Counted from the stretch's first letter, positions 50,481 through 60,871 are shown. The stretch: 64,000 nt of DNA from Skermania sp. ID1734 (GCF_007489285.1 NZ_VLIY01000002.1:186001-250000); one strand, 5' to 3'. Program-made: numbers and translations. The notes: generated from the sequence alone by a model not told the origin.

Positions 50481-51506
50481 GTGGATTGGGACATCCCGCG
50501 TACGCCGACCAGCGTGCTCGTGCTGATCCAGCTTGCCGCCGACCATGGAGTGTCGGCCGAGGTGTGCCTGCGCGGTACCGGACTACAGGTGGACCAACTC
50601 CAGCAGCCCGACTTCGAACTCACCGCGCGCCATGAGCAGACCGTCATCGCGAACCTGCTCGCGGCGCTGCCGAACACCGACGGCCTCGGATTGGAGGCGG
50701 GCAGCCGTCATCACCTCACTACCTATGGCATCTGGGGCTTCGCATTGATCAGCAGTCCCACGCTGCGAAGCGCGGCCGAGGTTGGTCTGCGCTATCTCGA
50801 TCTCACGTTCGCCTTCACCCGAGTACGCGCCCGGGAGGGCGACGACGAGTTCCAATTCGTCCTGGACACCTCTGGGGTGCCCGTGCAGACGCAACGATTC
50901 GCAGTCGAACGAGACGCTGCGTCCATCCGGCTACTGGAGCGCGAACTCTTTGCCGCACCGGTTCCCGTGCAGCGTGTCTCCTTTACCTTTCCGGCCCCCG
51001 CCCGCCTGGACCTCTATACCGAAACCTTCGGCGTAGAACCAGAATTCGATGCACCGGAAAACATCATCGCCATGCCGCCGGCCTTGCTCGACCGGCCGCT
51101 GCCGCAGGCCAACGAACACACCTCGGCGCTGGCCCAAGCCCAATGCCGCGATCTGCTGCAACAACGGCACGCCCGGGCCGGACTCTCCGGTCAAGTGCGC
51201 GACCTCGTGCTCGCCAACCCAGCCCGCCCGCCAAACGCCGAGCAGGTGGCGAGGCAGCTCAACATGAGTGCTCGGACGTTGCGGCATCGACTCGCCGGCG
51301 AGGGCACCTCGTTCCGCGACCTACTCGAAGAAGTGCGGCAACGCCTGGCGGAGGAAATGTTGCTCTCCGGCAGGCTGACCGTTGCCGAAACCGCCCAACG
51401 CCTCGGTTATCTCGAACTGTCCAGCTTCTCCCAAGCGTTTCGACGCTGGAACGGGGTGGGGCCTAGGGCCTACCGCGCGGCGCATCGCGTGACGGTCGCG
51501 CGCTGA
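50481..51506 (+). CDS. AraC-family regulator (AraC_binding_2/Arabinose_bd type)
   Basis: 341 aa. N-terminal ligand domain (about 1-190, LGLEAGSRHHLTTYGIWGFALISSPTL) and C-terminal double HTH (about 240-340): PNAEQVARQLNMSARTLRHRL, then LTVAETAQRLGYLELSSFSQAFRRWNG. GTG start at 50481 with AAAGG upstream. This OruR/ArgR-like type often controls amino-acid or lipid genes. Its target is not evident here. Confidence 0.88.
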   Translation: MDWDIPRTPTSVLVLIQLAADHGVSAEVCLRGTGLQVDQLQQPDFELTARHEQTVIANLLAALPNTDGLGLEAGSRHHLTTYGIWGFALISSPTLRSAAEVGLRYLDLTFAFTRVRAREGDDEFQFVLDTSGVPVQTQRFAVERDAASIRLLERELFAAPVPVQRVSFTFPAPARLDLYTETFGVEPEFDAPENIIAMPPALLDRPLPQANEHTSALAQAQCRDLLQQRHARAGLSGQVRDLVLANPARPPNAEQVARQLNMSARTLRHRLAGEGTSFRDLLEEVRQRLAEEMLLSGRLTVAETAQRLGYLELSSFSQAFRRWNGVGPRAYRAAHRVTVAR

Positions 51507-51519
51507 ACGCCACGCGTCA

Positions 51520-51545
51520 GTTTCGCAAATCGGGGTGTCGGGTAC
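51520..51545 (+). promoter_or_regulatory. Stress sigma (SigB/SigF-type) promoter
   Basis: GTTT (51520-51523), a 16-nt spacer and GGGTAC (51540-51545) match the GTTT-N(14-17)-GGGTA form of actinobacterial general-stress sigma promoters. It lies 47 bp upstream of the GTG of the acidic protein gene, with nothing else to drive on that strand. Confidence 0.6.
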
Positions 51546-51592
51546 CTCTCGGCCAAGAGTCCATCCAACAGGCGTCAATGAAGGAGGCCGAC

Positions 51593-51898
51593 GTGGACGC
51601 AGACACCGACTTCGAGTTGAGCCACCAGGCTGCGGAAGATCTCGATCAGCAAAAAGGAAAGTCAGCGGAATCCGGGGACGAGAAGGACCCGGTCGAGCAG
51701 ACCATCGAGGTTCCCAAAGACGGCTCCGACGAGGAGGCCGTCAAGTCCGTTCAGCAGCAGTACAAAGAGAAGTCTGGACTGGAACTCGGCGACGACGTAG
51801 CGCGCGAGATCAGCGACGAGGTCCGGGGCAAACAAGACACTGAGACACAGGATAAAGAACCGAAGGACGAAGAATCCGCGAGCGACAAGGACGACTGA
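51593..51898 (+). CDS. Acidic disordered stress-type protein
   Basis: 101 aa, about half Asp, Glu, Lys or Gln; no Cys or Trp and no recognised fold. GTG 51593 is the probable start because AAGGAGG (51581-51587) lies 5 nt before it, inside the frame that begins at ATG 51578. Placed under a stress-sigma promoter and next to a catalase-related gene, it resembles hydrophilic desiccation or osmotic protectants. That role is a guess. Confidence 0.65.
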   Translation: MDADTDFELSHQAAEDLDQQKGKSAESGDEKDPVEQTIEVPKDGSDEEAVKSVQQQYKEKSGLELGDDVAREISDEVRGKQDTETQDKEPKDEESASDKDD

Positions 51899-51973
51899 CT
51901 CGGCGATTCCCCCCAGCGGAGGTCGTACCCGGATAGATTGAAGATCTCCGGAGCCGACGGTGAGGAATCGAAG

Positions 51974-52915
51974 ATGGCCGATGCGGTGACGCCCAATGAC
52001 GCGATCGCGGCGATCCGGGCGACCGGTGGTGCGCAGCCGGGTTACCGTGCGCTGCATGCCAAGGGCACGCTGTATCGCGGAACTTTCACGGCGACCGCCG
52101 AAGCGGCGAGCCTGTCACGCGCGGCGCACCTGTCGGGTGAACCTGTCGAGACTCTCGTACGGTTCTCCAACGGGTCTGGCAATCCGAGGCAGCGCGACGG
52201 GCTGCCGCACGTTCGTGGGATGGCACTGAAGTTCAGCTTGCCCGATGGCTCCACCACGGACGTATCCGCACAGACCGCACGCGTGTTCACCTCCAGCACG
52301 CCCGAGGGATTCGTGGAGCTGCTCAACGCGCTTCGACCAAGCATCTCCACGCCGATCCGGCTCACGAAGTACCTGGCAGGACACCGAGGGCTGTTCAAAT
52401 CCGTCCGCGCGAATGGCGCGGTGACCCGAATTCCCGCCAGCTACGCCACGCTGGAATATCATGCGCTGCATGCCTTTCGGTGGGTTGACGCGAGCGGCGG
52501 TGCGAGATTTGTTCGCTATCATTTGGTTCCGGAGGCGGGGGAGCAGTTTCTGGCCTTGCGCGATGGCCTGCGCAGAGACGCAGACTTTCTCACCGATGAG
52601 CTCAACGAACGACTTCGCGACCAACCGGTGCGCTTTCAGTACCGCGTGCAGATTGCCGGACCGGACGATTCCACGGTCGATCCGTCGCAGCCGTGGCAGA
52701 GCACGCAGACCGTCACCGCCGGCCACCTCGATATCACCGGATTGGATACCGCACGCGAACACGGCGACGATATCGTCGTGTTCGACCCGATGCGGGTCAC
52801 CGACGGAATCGAGCCGTCGGATGACCCTGTCTTACGATTTCGGACCCGTGCCTACTCCGAGTCGGTGAAGTTGCGCACGGGCGTGGAACGCGGGGCCGAA
52901 GCGCCGCAACTGTGA
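51974..52915 (+). CDS. Catalase-related heme protein (SrpA-like)
   Basis: 313 aa, shorter than true catalases. Distal His in YRALHAKGTLYRGTF, Asn in RFSNGSGNP, GMALKFSLPDG, and the proximal Tyr in RFRTRAYSESV as R-x3-Y-S are all present, so it should bind heme and use peroxide. Small catalase-like proteins work as peroxygenases. Start ATG 51974 follows GAGGAA. Convergent with the TetR gene at 52923. Confidence 0.88.
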   Translation: MADAVTPNDAIAAIRATGGAQPGYRALHAKGTLYRGTFTATAEAASLSRAAHLSGEPVETLVRFSNGSGNPRQRDGLPHVRGMALKFSLPDGSTTDVSAQTARVFTSSTPEGFVELLNALRPSISTPIRLTKYLAGHRGLFKSVRANGAVTRIPASYATLEYHALHAFRWVDASGGARFVRYHLVPEAGEQFLALRDGLRRDADFLTDELNERLRDQPVRFQYRVQIAGPDDSTVDPSQPWQSTQTVTAGHLDITGLDTAREHGDDIVVFDPMRVTDGIEPSDDPVLRFRTRAYSESVKLRTGVERGAEAPQL

Positions 52916-52922
52916 AGCGCCG

Positions 52923-53585
52923 TCACTCCATCAGGTGTCGGTAGCGGCCCTGTGCCTTCGGGGTGACCACGGTCGAGAGCACAAAGCGCAATTGAGCCCG
53001 GATGTATTGATCCAGGGTGTACAGCGGCCCGAAATGCCAGTGCTTCAGCGCCCAGCCGTGCGCCAGCATCAGCATGTCGAACACGACGAGGTCGGGATTC
53101 AGGTCGTTCATGACCTTGGCGTCGACACCCGCCTCGACGGCCGCGCGTAGCGGCGCAGCGGTGCCGACTTCGAGTTCCTTGATTTGTTCGCGCCCTTGCG
53201 CATCCAGCGTTCGGCTCTCGCGGTAGGTGAGCACCACGGCGTCGAGGTTTTCGTCGACGATTTCGACGTAACGGCGAAACCCCGCCGCCAGGCGCTCCAC
53301 CGGATCAGTGCCGGCTGCGTCCATGGCAGGTTCGAGTTGATTGCGAAACGCGTCGAGGATGTCGACGATGGTCGCGAGCAGCACCTCTTCCTTGCCGCCG
53401 AAATATTTGTAAATGAGGCCCACGCTCACCTCGGCTTCGTCGGCAAGCGCCTGCATGGACATCTGATGAAACCCGGTGCGCTGCATGACAGTTACGGCGG
53501 CGTCGAGGACCTGGCGGCGACGCGAACTCGCACGGACCGCCCGCACGGCCTCCTCGAGCTCGATCGGTGTGCTGCTTCGTGCCAT
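52923..53585 (-). CDS. TetR-family regulator of the acyl-CoA operon
   Basis: 220 aa. HTH: VLDAAVTVMQRTGFHQMSMQALADEAEVSVGLIYKYFGGKEEVL; C-terminal domain ends with WALKHWHFGPLYTLDQYIRAQL, a type found in FadR-like/KstR-like repressors with CoA ligands. GGAGGAACA precedes ATG 53585. It follows the two acyl-CoA dehydrogenase genes on the same strand by 49 bp, and a half-matching copy of the operon operator lies in that gap. Confidence 0.85.
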   Translation of the reverse strand: MARSSTPIELEEAVRAVRASSRRRQVLDAAVTVMQRTGFHQMSMQALADEAEVSVGLIYKYFGGKEEVLLATIVDILDAFRNQLEPAMDAAGTDPVERLAAGFRRYVEIVDENLDAVVLTYRESRTLDAQGREQIKELEVGTAAPLRAAVEAGVDAKVMNDLNPDLVVFDMLMLAHGWALKHWHFGPLYTLDQYIRAQLRFVLSTVVTPKAQGRYRHLME

Positions 53586-53601
53586 TGTTCCTCCACGGCG
53601 G

Positions 53602-53615
53602 TGAATGCCTGTTCG
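53602..53615. promoter_or_regulatory. Second copy of the TetR operator, upstream of tetR
   Basis: TGAATGCCTGTTCG matches TGAATGTACGTTCA (59319-59332) at 10 of 14 positions with both half-sites kept. It lies 17-30 bp upstream of the tetR ATG, as expected for autoregulation. Confidence 0.45.
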
Positions 53616-53634
53616 CTGCAACTGTAAAGGACGT

Positions 53635-54783
<1,149 letters not shown>

Positions 54784-54798
54784 GAGTGGGGCATTCTT

Positions 54799-56010
54799 TC
54801 AGCGAAAGGCGTTCTGGCCGGTGAAGGCCTGGCCGAGGACGAGCTGATGCATTTCCGGGGTGCCCTCGTAGGTGAGGACCGATTCGAGGTTCACCATGTG
54901 CCGGATGACCGGGAACTCGAGTGAAATGCCGTTGCCGCCCAGGATGGTTCGTGCCGTGCGGCAGATCTCGATGGCTTCGCGAGTGTTGTTCAGTTTGCCG
55001 AAGCTCACCTGCTCGGGTCGCAGCCCGACGGTGTCCTTGAGCCGGCCCAGATGCAGCGAAAGGAGTTGGCCCTTGTGCAGTTCCAGCGCCATGTCGGTGA
55101 GCTTGGCCTGGGTCAGCTGGAACCCGGCGATGGGACGGCCGAATTGGGTGCGCTGCATCGAGTAGTCGCGGGCAGCCTTCCACGCGGAGCGGGCGGCGCC
55201 CATTGCGCCCCAGACTATTCCGTAGCGCGCCTCGGACAGGCTCGATAGTGGTGCCTTGACGCCTTTGCCGTTCGGCAGCAACGCGTCGGCTGGCAGTCGC
55301 ACATCGTCGAGCACCAGTTCGCTGGTGACAGACGCGCGCAGCGACATCTTGTGTTTGATGGTGTGGGCGCTGAAGCCCGCAGCGTCGGTGGGCACGATGA
55401 AGCCGCGGATGTGCTTGCCGGCTCGCTCCGTCCCTTCGCTTTCGACCTGTGCCCAGATCACGGCCACATCGGCGATGGATCCGTTGGTGATCCACATTTT
55501 GCGTCCGTTCAGGATCCAGTCGCCGCCATCGCGCTTGGCGTGGGTTTTCATCGACGCGGGGTCGGAACCGGCGTCGGGCTCGGTCAGTCCGAAGCACCCG
55601 ATGATCTCGCCGGCCGCCATGCCGGGCAGCCATTGCTGTTTTTGTTCCTCTGACCCGTTGTTCCAGATGGAGAACATGGCCAGCGATCCCTGCACCGAAA
55701 CCAGCGAACGGATTCCGGAGTCACACGCCTCGAGTTCGAGGCAGGCTAGGCCATAGTGCACCGCGGAGGATCCGCCGCAGCCATAGCCGTGCAGGTGCAT
55801 CCCCAGCAGGCCGAGTTTGCCGAATTCCCTGGCCAATTCACGCGCGCCCGGGAGATCGCCCGCCTCGAACCACTCGGCGATGTGCGGACTGACATGCTCG
55901 GCGCAGAACCCGCGCACGCTGTCGCGCACGGCCAGCTCGTCATCGGAGTACAACGTGTCGATGTTGAGCGGATCGAGCGCGTTGAACGCGGAGAGTGTCG
56001 TGGTGCTCAT
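54799..56010 (-). CDS. Acyl-CoA dehydrogenase, glutaryl-CoA-dehydrogenase-like
   Basis: 403 aa. GCFGLTEPDAGSDPASMKTHA, KMWITNGSIADV, RYGIVWGAMGAA, and ILGGNGISLEFPVIRHMVNLESVLTYEGTPEMHQL with the catalytic Glu in YEGT. These features mark the glutaryl-CoA group, which can also decarboxylate. ATG overlaps the ligase stop (ATGA). Pairing with another dehydrogenase in one operon fits two oxidation steps on a ring-derived acyl-CoA such as pimeloyl/glutaryl or cyclohexanecarboxyl. Confidence 0.9.
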   Translation of the reverse strand: MSTTTLSAFNALDPLNIDTLYSDDELAVRDSVRGFCAEHVSPHIAEWFEAGDLPGARELAREFGKLGLLGMHLHGYGCGGSSAVHYGLACLELEACDSGIRSLVSVQGSLAMFSIWNNGSEEQKQQWLPGMAAGEIIGCFGLTEPDAGSDPASMKTHAKRDGGDWILNGRKMWITNGSIADVAVIWAQVESEGTERAGKHIRGFIVPTDAAGFSAHTIKHKMSLRASVTSELVLDDVRLPADALLPNGKGVKAPLSSLSEARYGIVWGAMGAARSAWKAARDYSMQRTQFGRPIAGFQLTQAKLTDMALELHKGQLLSLHLGRLKDTVGLRPEQVSFGKLNNTREAIEICRTARTILGGNGISLEFPVIRHMVNLESVLTYEGTPEMHQLVLGQAFTGQNAFR

Positions 56011-57656
56011 GCATTGTCCTTTGTGACGCAGGTGAACAGGCCCGCCGCGACATCGTCGCGCGCCGCCTCGGCGGCCTTGTAGTGCAGCTTCTTTCCGGTG
56101 GCCGACAATGGCAGCGAGTCGACGAACCGGTATGCGCGTGGGCGCTTGAATTTCGAGAGCATCGGGTGCGAGCGGCAGTGGGCGTCGAGTTCGGCCACGG
56201 ACGGCCGGGGTTCGGTGGCCACGATGTAGGCGACCACCACCTGACCCCACCGCTCATCGGGAATGCCGACGACCAGCGAGTCGCTCACGCCGGGATGCTC
56301 GTTGAGCGCCTCCTCGACCTGAACGGGGTGCACGTTCTCGCCGCCGGAGAGCAGCATGTCGTCCTTGCGCCCGACGATGGTGACGAATTCTTGCTCGTCC
56401 CAGGTGGCCAGGTCGCCGATGTGCAGCCAACCGTGGTGGAACTTCTCCGCCTTCTGGGCGGGGGAGTCGAAGTAGGTGTTGGCGCCCTTGGGGGAGCGCA
56501 CGATCACTTCGCCGACCTCGGTGCCGTCCTTGGCGACCGTCTCGTGCGGCTCGGCGAGGCGGTCATCGAACAGCTTCACCACCGCAACGTCGTCGTCGAT
56601 GCACGCCCGGCCGGCGGTGCCTGCCATGGCTGGTAGATCGGTGGGTCGCAGGAAGGTGTTCCAAAATCCTTCGGTGCTCCCATATCCGTTGAAGATGTTG
56701 GGATTCAAAACCTTCTGGTAGCGCAGCGCTGCCTCGCGTTCCAGGGGTGCGCCCATGGTGACGATGCCGCGCAGGCTGGACAGGTCGCGCCGGTTGGCTT
56801 CTTGAGCGCGGGCCAGCATGGCCAGGTTGGTTGGCGCGCCGATGAGGAAAGTAAGCCCGTAGCGCTGCACGTAATCGAGAGTGGTGTCCGCGTCGAAGGT
56901 GCGCATCGGCACCAGCGACGATCCGAGATAGAACGTGGGGTTGGGTCCCGCGCAATACAATCCGCCGCGGTGAAACCACGGTGTCATGTTGAGCGTCTTG
57001 TCCTCCGGCGCCAATGGGAAGTGCATGATCACGTCATGCGCGCTGAAGATCTCGACGAGGCTGTTGAGCGGAACGCCCTTGGGCATGCCCGTGGTCCCGG
57101 AGGTGTAGAGCCGGGTGGTCTCGTCCCACGCGGTGCGCTGCGTCGCGATGTCGCGAGGCGATGACGCGAGCAGATCCTCGAACCGGACTGCGCCAGGTAA
57201 CGGTTGTCCGTTGCCGACCGCGACCAGTACGTCGGGACGAAAGTTGCTGCGTTCCAGCGCGGCCCGCACCATGTCGGTGAGGTCGGTGTCGTAGATGTAG
57301 ACCTTCGGTCGGCTTGCGCCGAGGATGTAGGCGGTTTCACCGGGGGCTAGGCGGAAATTCATCGGAGAGCCCACGGCGCCTGCGGCCTGCGTGGCCAGGT
57401 ACAGCTGGGCAAATTCGGGGCCGTTGAACAATTGATAGGCCACCACGTCGCCCGATTGAACTCCGGCATCCGCGAGTCCGGTCGCGAGTTGCGCGACCTG
57501 TCGACCGAGCTCGGCGTACGTCCAGGACTGGCCGGTCGTAGGGTCCTCGAGCGCGGTCCGGGCCGCGTAGCGATGCACGTTGCGGCGAAAGCCGTTGAGA
57601 TAGGTGAAGTCGTTCTCGAAGTATCGCCGGTAGGCGCCGGCGTTGTAGGCGCACAT
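56007..57656 (-). CDS. Acyl-CoA ligase (AliA-like candidate)
   Basis: 549 aa ANL enzyme. LYTSGTTGMPKGVPLN, MTPWFHRGGLY, NGYGSTEGFWN, LHIGDLATWDEQEFVTIVGR and the C-terminal TGKKLHY lysine are intact. It should turn a carboxylic acid into its CoA thioester as the entry step of the operon. Start ATG 57656 lies 20 bp after the SDR stop with AGGAA upstream. Neighbouring BadH-like and dehydrogenase genes suggest an alicyclic acid substrate. Confidence 0.88.
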   Translation of the reverse strand: MCAYNAGAYRRYFENDFTYLNGFRRNVHRYAARTALEDPTTGQSWTYAELGRQVAQLATGLADAGVQSGDVVAYQLFNGPEFAQLYLATQAAGAVGSPMNFRLAPGETAYILGASRPKVYIYDTDLTDMVRAALERSNFRPDVLVAVGNGQPLPGAVRFEDLLASSPRDIATQRTAWDETTRLYTSGTTGMPKGVPLNSLVEIFSAHDVIMHFPLAPEDKTLNMTPWFHRGGLYCAGPNPTFYLGSSLVPMRTFDADTTLDYVQRYGLTFLIGAPTNLAMLARAQEANRRDLSSLRGIVTMGAPLEREAALRYQKVLNPNIFNGYGSTEGFWNTFLRPTDLPAMAGTAGRACIDDDVAVVKLFDDRLAEPHETVAKDGTEVGEVIVRSPKGANTYFDSPAQKAEKFHHGWLHIGDLATWDEQEFVTIVGRKDDMLLSGGENVHPVQVEEALNEHPGVSDSLVVGIPDERWGQVVVAYIVATEPRPSVAELDAHCRSHPMLSKFKRPRAYRFVDSLPLSATGKKLHYKAAEAARDDVAAGLFTCVTKDNA

Positions 57657-57676
57657 GTCGATTCGTTCCTCGGAGC

Positions 57677-58414
57677 TTATCCGGCCATAGTGAGTCCGCC
57701 GCTGACGCTGATCACCTGGCCGGTGATGAACGATGCGTCGGGAGAGGCGAAAAAGATGACGGGCGCGGCGACTTCGTCGGGCCGTGCCAGCCGTCGGAAG
57801 GGAATTGCCTTGATCAGTGCGGCTTTGAGCCTTTCGTCTTGGGCCTGGAACAGCGGCGTGTCCGTCGGTCCCGGGCACACGCAGTTCACGGTGATGCCGT
57901 AGCGGGCCATCTCGCGGGCCAGTGACTTGGTCAGCGCAATCACGCCGCCCTTGGCGCCCGCGTAGATAGTCTCGCCGGAACTACCTACACGACCGGCGTC
58001 ACTGGCCACATTGATCACCCGGCCGCCGTTGCCGGATTCGGTCATGCCGGGCAGGAACGCGCTGCACATGTGAACGGGGCCAAGGTAGTTAATGGCGACG
58101 ACCTTTTCCGCGAATTCCGGGGTGGCGTTGAGGAATTGATCGGTGCGGTCCCACCCGGCAGCGTTGACCAGGATGTTCGGCACGCCCACCTCGTCATGAA
58201 CCTGCGCGCGTAGCCCGTCCACCCGCGTCCGGTCGGCGACGTCGACATCCATGGGGAAGATTCGGTCCGGATTGTGTTCGGCGGTTTGCTTGGCGGCGTC
58301 GGGGTTCACATCCGCGGCCACCACCTTGTCGCCTTGCGCGGCGAACGCCAGCGCGATTGCCCGGCCGATACCTGAACCCGCTCCGGTGACCACCACGATG
58401 TTTGGCTTGCTCAC
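57677..58414 (-). CDS. SDR dehydrogenase, BadH-like (2-hydroxycyclohexanecarboxyl-CoA dehydrogenase candidate)
   Basis: 245 aa. NAD-binding TGAGSGIGRA, NVASDAGRVGSSGETIYAGAKGG (Ser-Tyr-Lys catalysis) and NCVCPGPTDTPLFQ. The ASDAxRVGSSGE and VCPGPTDT stretches closely resemble BadH. It would oxidise a beta-hydroxyacyl-CoA to the keto form. The ATG overlaps the enoyl-CoA hydratase-family stop (ATGA). Confidence 0.85.
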   Translation of the reverse strand: MSKPNIVVVTGAGSGIGRAIALAFAAQGDKVVAADVNPDAAKQTAEHNPDRIFPMDVDVADRTRVDGLRAQVHDEVGVPNILVNAAGWDRTDQFLNATPEFAEKVVAINYLGPVHMCSAFLPGMTESGNGGRVINVASDAGRVGSSGETIYAGAKGGVIALTKSLAREMARYGITVNCVCPGPTDTPLFQAQDERLKAALIKAIPFRRLARPDEVAAPVIFFASPDASFITGQVISVSGGLTMAG

Positions 58415-59238
58415 TGTGTTGCCCCCTGTAGAGTCGATTCATATTGTGCGGAAGGGAAATTCGGCGCCCGCCTCTCGCGGATGGCGGTGTAGCCCTCCTT
58501 GACGTCGGGTCCCATGAAGCAGAGCATTTCGTAGGCCGCGGACTGGTCGAAGATCGGTCCTGCCTGCTTGAGCCAGTTGTTGAGCGCTTTTTTGGTCCAT
58601 CTGATGGCCAGTTGCGAACCGGTCGCCAGCTTGTGCGCGACAGCCAGTGCGTCATCGAGCACCTGCTCGCGCGGAACCGCGCTGGTGACCATCCCGATCC
58701 GTTCCGCCTCAACCCCGCCGACCATTTCGCCGGTCAGCAGGTAATAGCGCGCCTTGGCCATTCCGGACAGCAGCGGCCAGATGATCGCGGCGTGGTCACC
58801 CGCTGCCACTCCGAGCTTCACGTGCCCATCGCCGAGCTTGGCGTCCTCGGCGCAGATCGAGATGTCCGAGAGCAGGGCCACCACGAGTCCCGCGCCCACC
58901 GCCACGCCGTTGATTGCGGCCACGACGGGCTTATCGCAGTTGATCATGTTGTAGACGAGGTCGCTCATTTCGGTGAGCATGTTCGCCACCCGATCGTGGT
59001 TGCCGGCCATCCGTTCGACCATGGCGAGGTCTCCGCCCGCCGAGAATGCCTTGCCCGCGCCGGTGATGACAGCGACCCGGGTTTGCGGGTCGTTCGAAAC
59101 GTCGTTCCACACCCGCGCGAGTTCGGCGTGCATCTGCTCGTCGGCGGCGTTGTACTTGTCCGGTCGGTTGATGGTGATCAGGAGTACGCCGTTCTCGCGC
59201 CTTTCGAACACGAGTTGGGAGTAAGTGGAGAAATCCAT
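58411..59238 (-). CDS. Enoyl-CoA hydratase/isomerase-family protein lacking both catalytic Glu
   Basis: 275 aa crotonase fold: [16 protein letters not shown] oxyanion loop, then [19 protein letters not shown] and [22 protein letters not shown]. The two Glu of true hydratases (GGGxE and PE) are Val and His here, so simple hydration is unlikely. Hydrolysis, isomerisation or ring opening, as by BadI/MenB relatives, is more plausible. First gene of the operon. AAGGGAT precedes the ATG, and the TetR operator lies 81 bp upstream. Confidence 0.85.
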   Translation of the reverse strand: MDFSTYSQLVFERRENGVLLITINRPDKYNAADEQMHAELARVWNDVSNDPQTRVAVITGAGKAFSAGGDLAMVERMAGNHDRVANMLTEMSDLVYNMINCDKPVVAAINGVAVGAGLVVALLSDISICAEDAKLGDGHVKLGVAAGDHAAIIWPLLSGMAKARYYLLTGEMVGGVEAERIGMVTSAVPREQVLDDALAVAHKLATGSQLAIRWTKKALNNWLKQAGPIFDQSAAYEMLCFMGPDVKEGYTAIRERRAPNFPSAQYESTLQGATQ

Positions 59239-59318
59239 GTCGGCTATCCCTTCCGAAGAGTTGCCAGATCGGCTATGAACTTGACTTCACACGCCATGAA
59301 TCGGCGTTGCACTAGAAA

Positions 59319-59332
59319 TGAATGTACGTTCA
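59319..59332. promoter_or_regulatory. TetR operator of the acyl-CoA operon
   Basis: TGAATGTACGTTCA, a 14-bp near-perfect palindrome (one mismatch) upstream of the first operon gene. A related site precedes the tetR gene at 53602-53615. Confidence 0.6.
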
Positions 59333-59453
59333 CTCGGCGCTGTGGTCAAGGGTTGCGTCGGCGCAACACGCGACCCCCGGTGGATCACGCAGCGCAGCAA
59401 ACTCACAGCCACGCGACAGCCTGATCGCAGTGCGCGCGACTTCCATGAGACCC

Positions 59454-59777
59454 ATGAACGCGGAAGTCGAACCCGGCACTCCCTTTGAGCGCATCGCTCT
59501 CGTCCTCAACGCCCAGGGCGAGAAGGGGCGAGCGCTGACCCTGGCGCTTGTCGGTCAGGGTTACCGCGTTGTCCTCACTGCCCGGCACACCCGCGACCTC
59601 GCGCCGCTGCTGGTCGGGCTTTCCGCGCGCCAGGCGTACGCCGTCGCGGTCGACATCGCCAGTGGGTGGCAGGTCCAGCGACTGCACGAGATCATCCGGT
59701 CGCGCTGCGGGGCAGCGGTGGTGATGGTGGTCGATGCGTCCGCAGCGCCGCTGCCGGTTGCGTCCGCGGCAGCGTGA
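59454..59777 (+). CDS. Short SDR-like Rossmann protein
   Basis: 107 aa. RIALVLNAQGEKGRALTLAL and YRVVLTARHTRDLAPLL resemble the first half of a short-chain dehydrogenase, with NAQGEKG in place of GxxxGxG; it ends before any catalytic Tyr. It may be a degenerate or nucleotide-binding fragment. ATG 59454 or 59445 are possible starts without strong ribosome sites. Divergent from the acyl-CoA operon. Confidence 0.4.
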   Translation: MNAEVEPGTPFERIALVLNAQGEKGRALTLALVGQGYRVVLTARHTRDLAPLLVGLSARQAYAVAVDIASGWQVQRLHEIIRSRCGAAVVMVVDASAAPLPVASAAA

Positions 59778-59846
59778 GGGGAACTAGGGTCAAGGGCTGG
59801 TGCCCGTCGCCCACGCCGGGGGCAAAACCAACAGTCAAGAGATGAA

Positions 59847-60635
59847 GTGCGCCCACGACCACGCCGTAGCCTCAAAGCCGCTGCCGCCCTAGCGACTCTT
59901 GTATTCGTTTGGCTGCCCGGGGCTTCCGCCGACGCGCCCGCGAACGCGAAGCTGGTGGTAGGTCTCGGGGATTCGGTGGCTGCGGCGACCAACTGCCCGG
60001 GTTGCCGTTCGTTTGTGGCGTTGTTCGCCGGAGCATTGTCAGCGAAGTACCGCACTGTGGTTCGGGAGTCGGACTTGGGAGTGGACGGTGCCACAACCGC
60101 AGATCTGCTCGACAGCCTCAACCGGCCCGGTCGGGTCGCGGCGGAAACTGCCGCCGCGGATTTTGTCACGGTCACGATCGGCGCCAATGATGTGGCGGGA
60201 CTGAACGATACGTTGGCCAGGGGCGGATGTCCGCAGGGCAGTTGCGTAGATGCTGCCACGCTTTCCGGCATCCGGGACAGGCTCGACGAGGTGTTGACCA
60301 GGATCGCCGCACTGCGCGGTGGTAGGCGCAGCGACGTCTTTGTCACTGGATATTGGAACGACTATCCCGATGGCCAGGTCGCCGTGCAACAGTCCGGCCG
60401 CCTGTTCGTCATGCAAAGTGCAGCGGTCACGCGGGAGGTCAACGCGGTCATCGCCCAGGCCGCGTCGGACACCGGCGCCGTCTACGTCGACCTGGTTTCC
60501 GCCTTCAAAGGCATTGACAGCAGCCGTGATCCGACGGGCTTGCTCGCCGGGGACGGCGACCATCCGAATCAAGCCGGCCATCGGGCGATAGCGCGGCAGC
60601 TAGCGGCCGCCGAAGACGATAGTGCTGCGGGGTGA
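59847..60635 (+). CDS. Secreted SGNH/GDSL-family hydrolase
   Basis: 262 aa. A signal peptide (about 1-28, ends ASADA) is followed by block I GLGDSVAAA (nucleophile Ser), block II Gly in LGVDGATT, block III GANDV and block V DGDHPNQAGH (Asp-His). Three Cys (TNCPGC, GGCPQGSC region) suggest disulfides. It would cleave an ester of lipid or cell-wall glycan outside the membrane. GTG start at 59847; an ATG 5 nt before is in another frame. Confidence 0.85.
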   Translation: MRPRPRRSLKAAAALATLVFVWLPGASADAPANAKLVVGLGDSVAAATNCPGCRSFVALFAGALSAKYRTVVRESDLGVDGATTADLLDSLNRPGRVAAETAAADFVTVTIGANDVAGLNDTLARGGCPQGSCVDAATLSGIRDRLDEVLTRIAALRGGRRSDVFVTGYWNDYPDGQVAVQQSGRLFVMQSAAVTREVNAVIAQAASDTGAVYVDLVSAFKGIDSSRDPTGLLAGDGDHPNQAGHRAIARQLAAAEDDSAAG

Positions 60636-60691
60636 CTGGGCCACGCCACCGCAATAGTGCTGTGCCGCTGCCCAGTCCCGCCGCGGCGATC

Positions 60692-60871
60692 TCAGATGCA
60701 GAGCGGAATCGTCATCGACCCGAGGTTCAGGTTCAGACACAACGAGGCCGAGCCGTCAACCGGTGTACGCCCGGGAAGTTCGGTGGCAGCCGATGCGATT
60801 GGCGCAACGAAGGCCCCGACACCGAGGGCGATGGCGGTGGCGGCAAGGGACGTAACAACTTTTCGACGCAT
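60692..60871 (-). CDS. Small secreted peptide
   Basis: 59 aa. Signal peptide MRRKVVTSLAATAIALGVGA then cleavage after IASA; the mature peptide is only about 31 residues with two Cys (SLCLNLN and PLCI) likely forming one disulfide. AAAGGAAG is 7 nt before the ATG, so expression is likely. No family recognised; similar tiny exported peptides are common in Nocardia-like genomes. Confidence 0.65.
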   Translation of the reverse strand: MRRKVVTSLAATAIALGVGAFVAPIASAATELPGRTPVDGSASLCLNLNLGSMTIPLCI

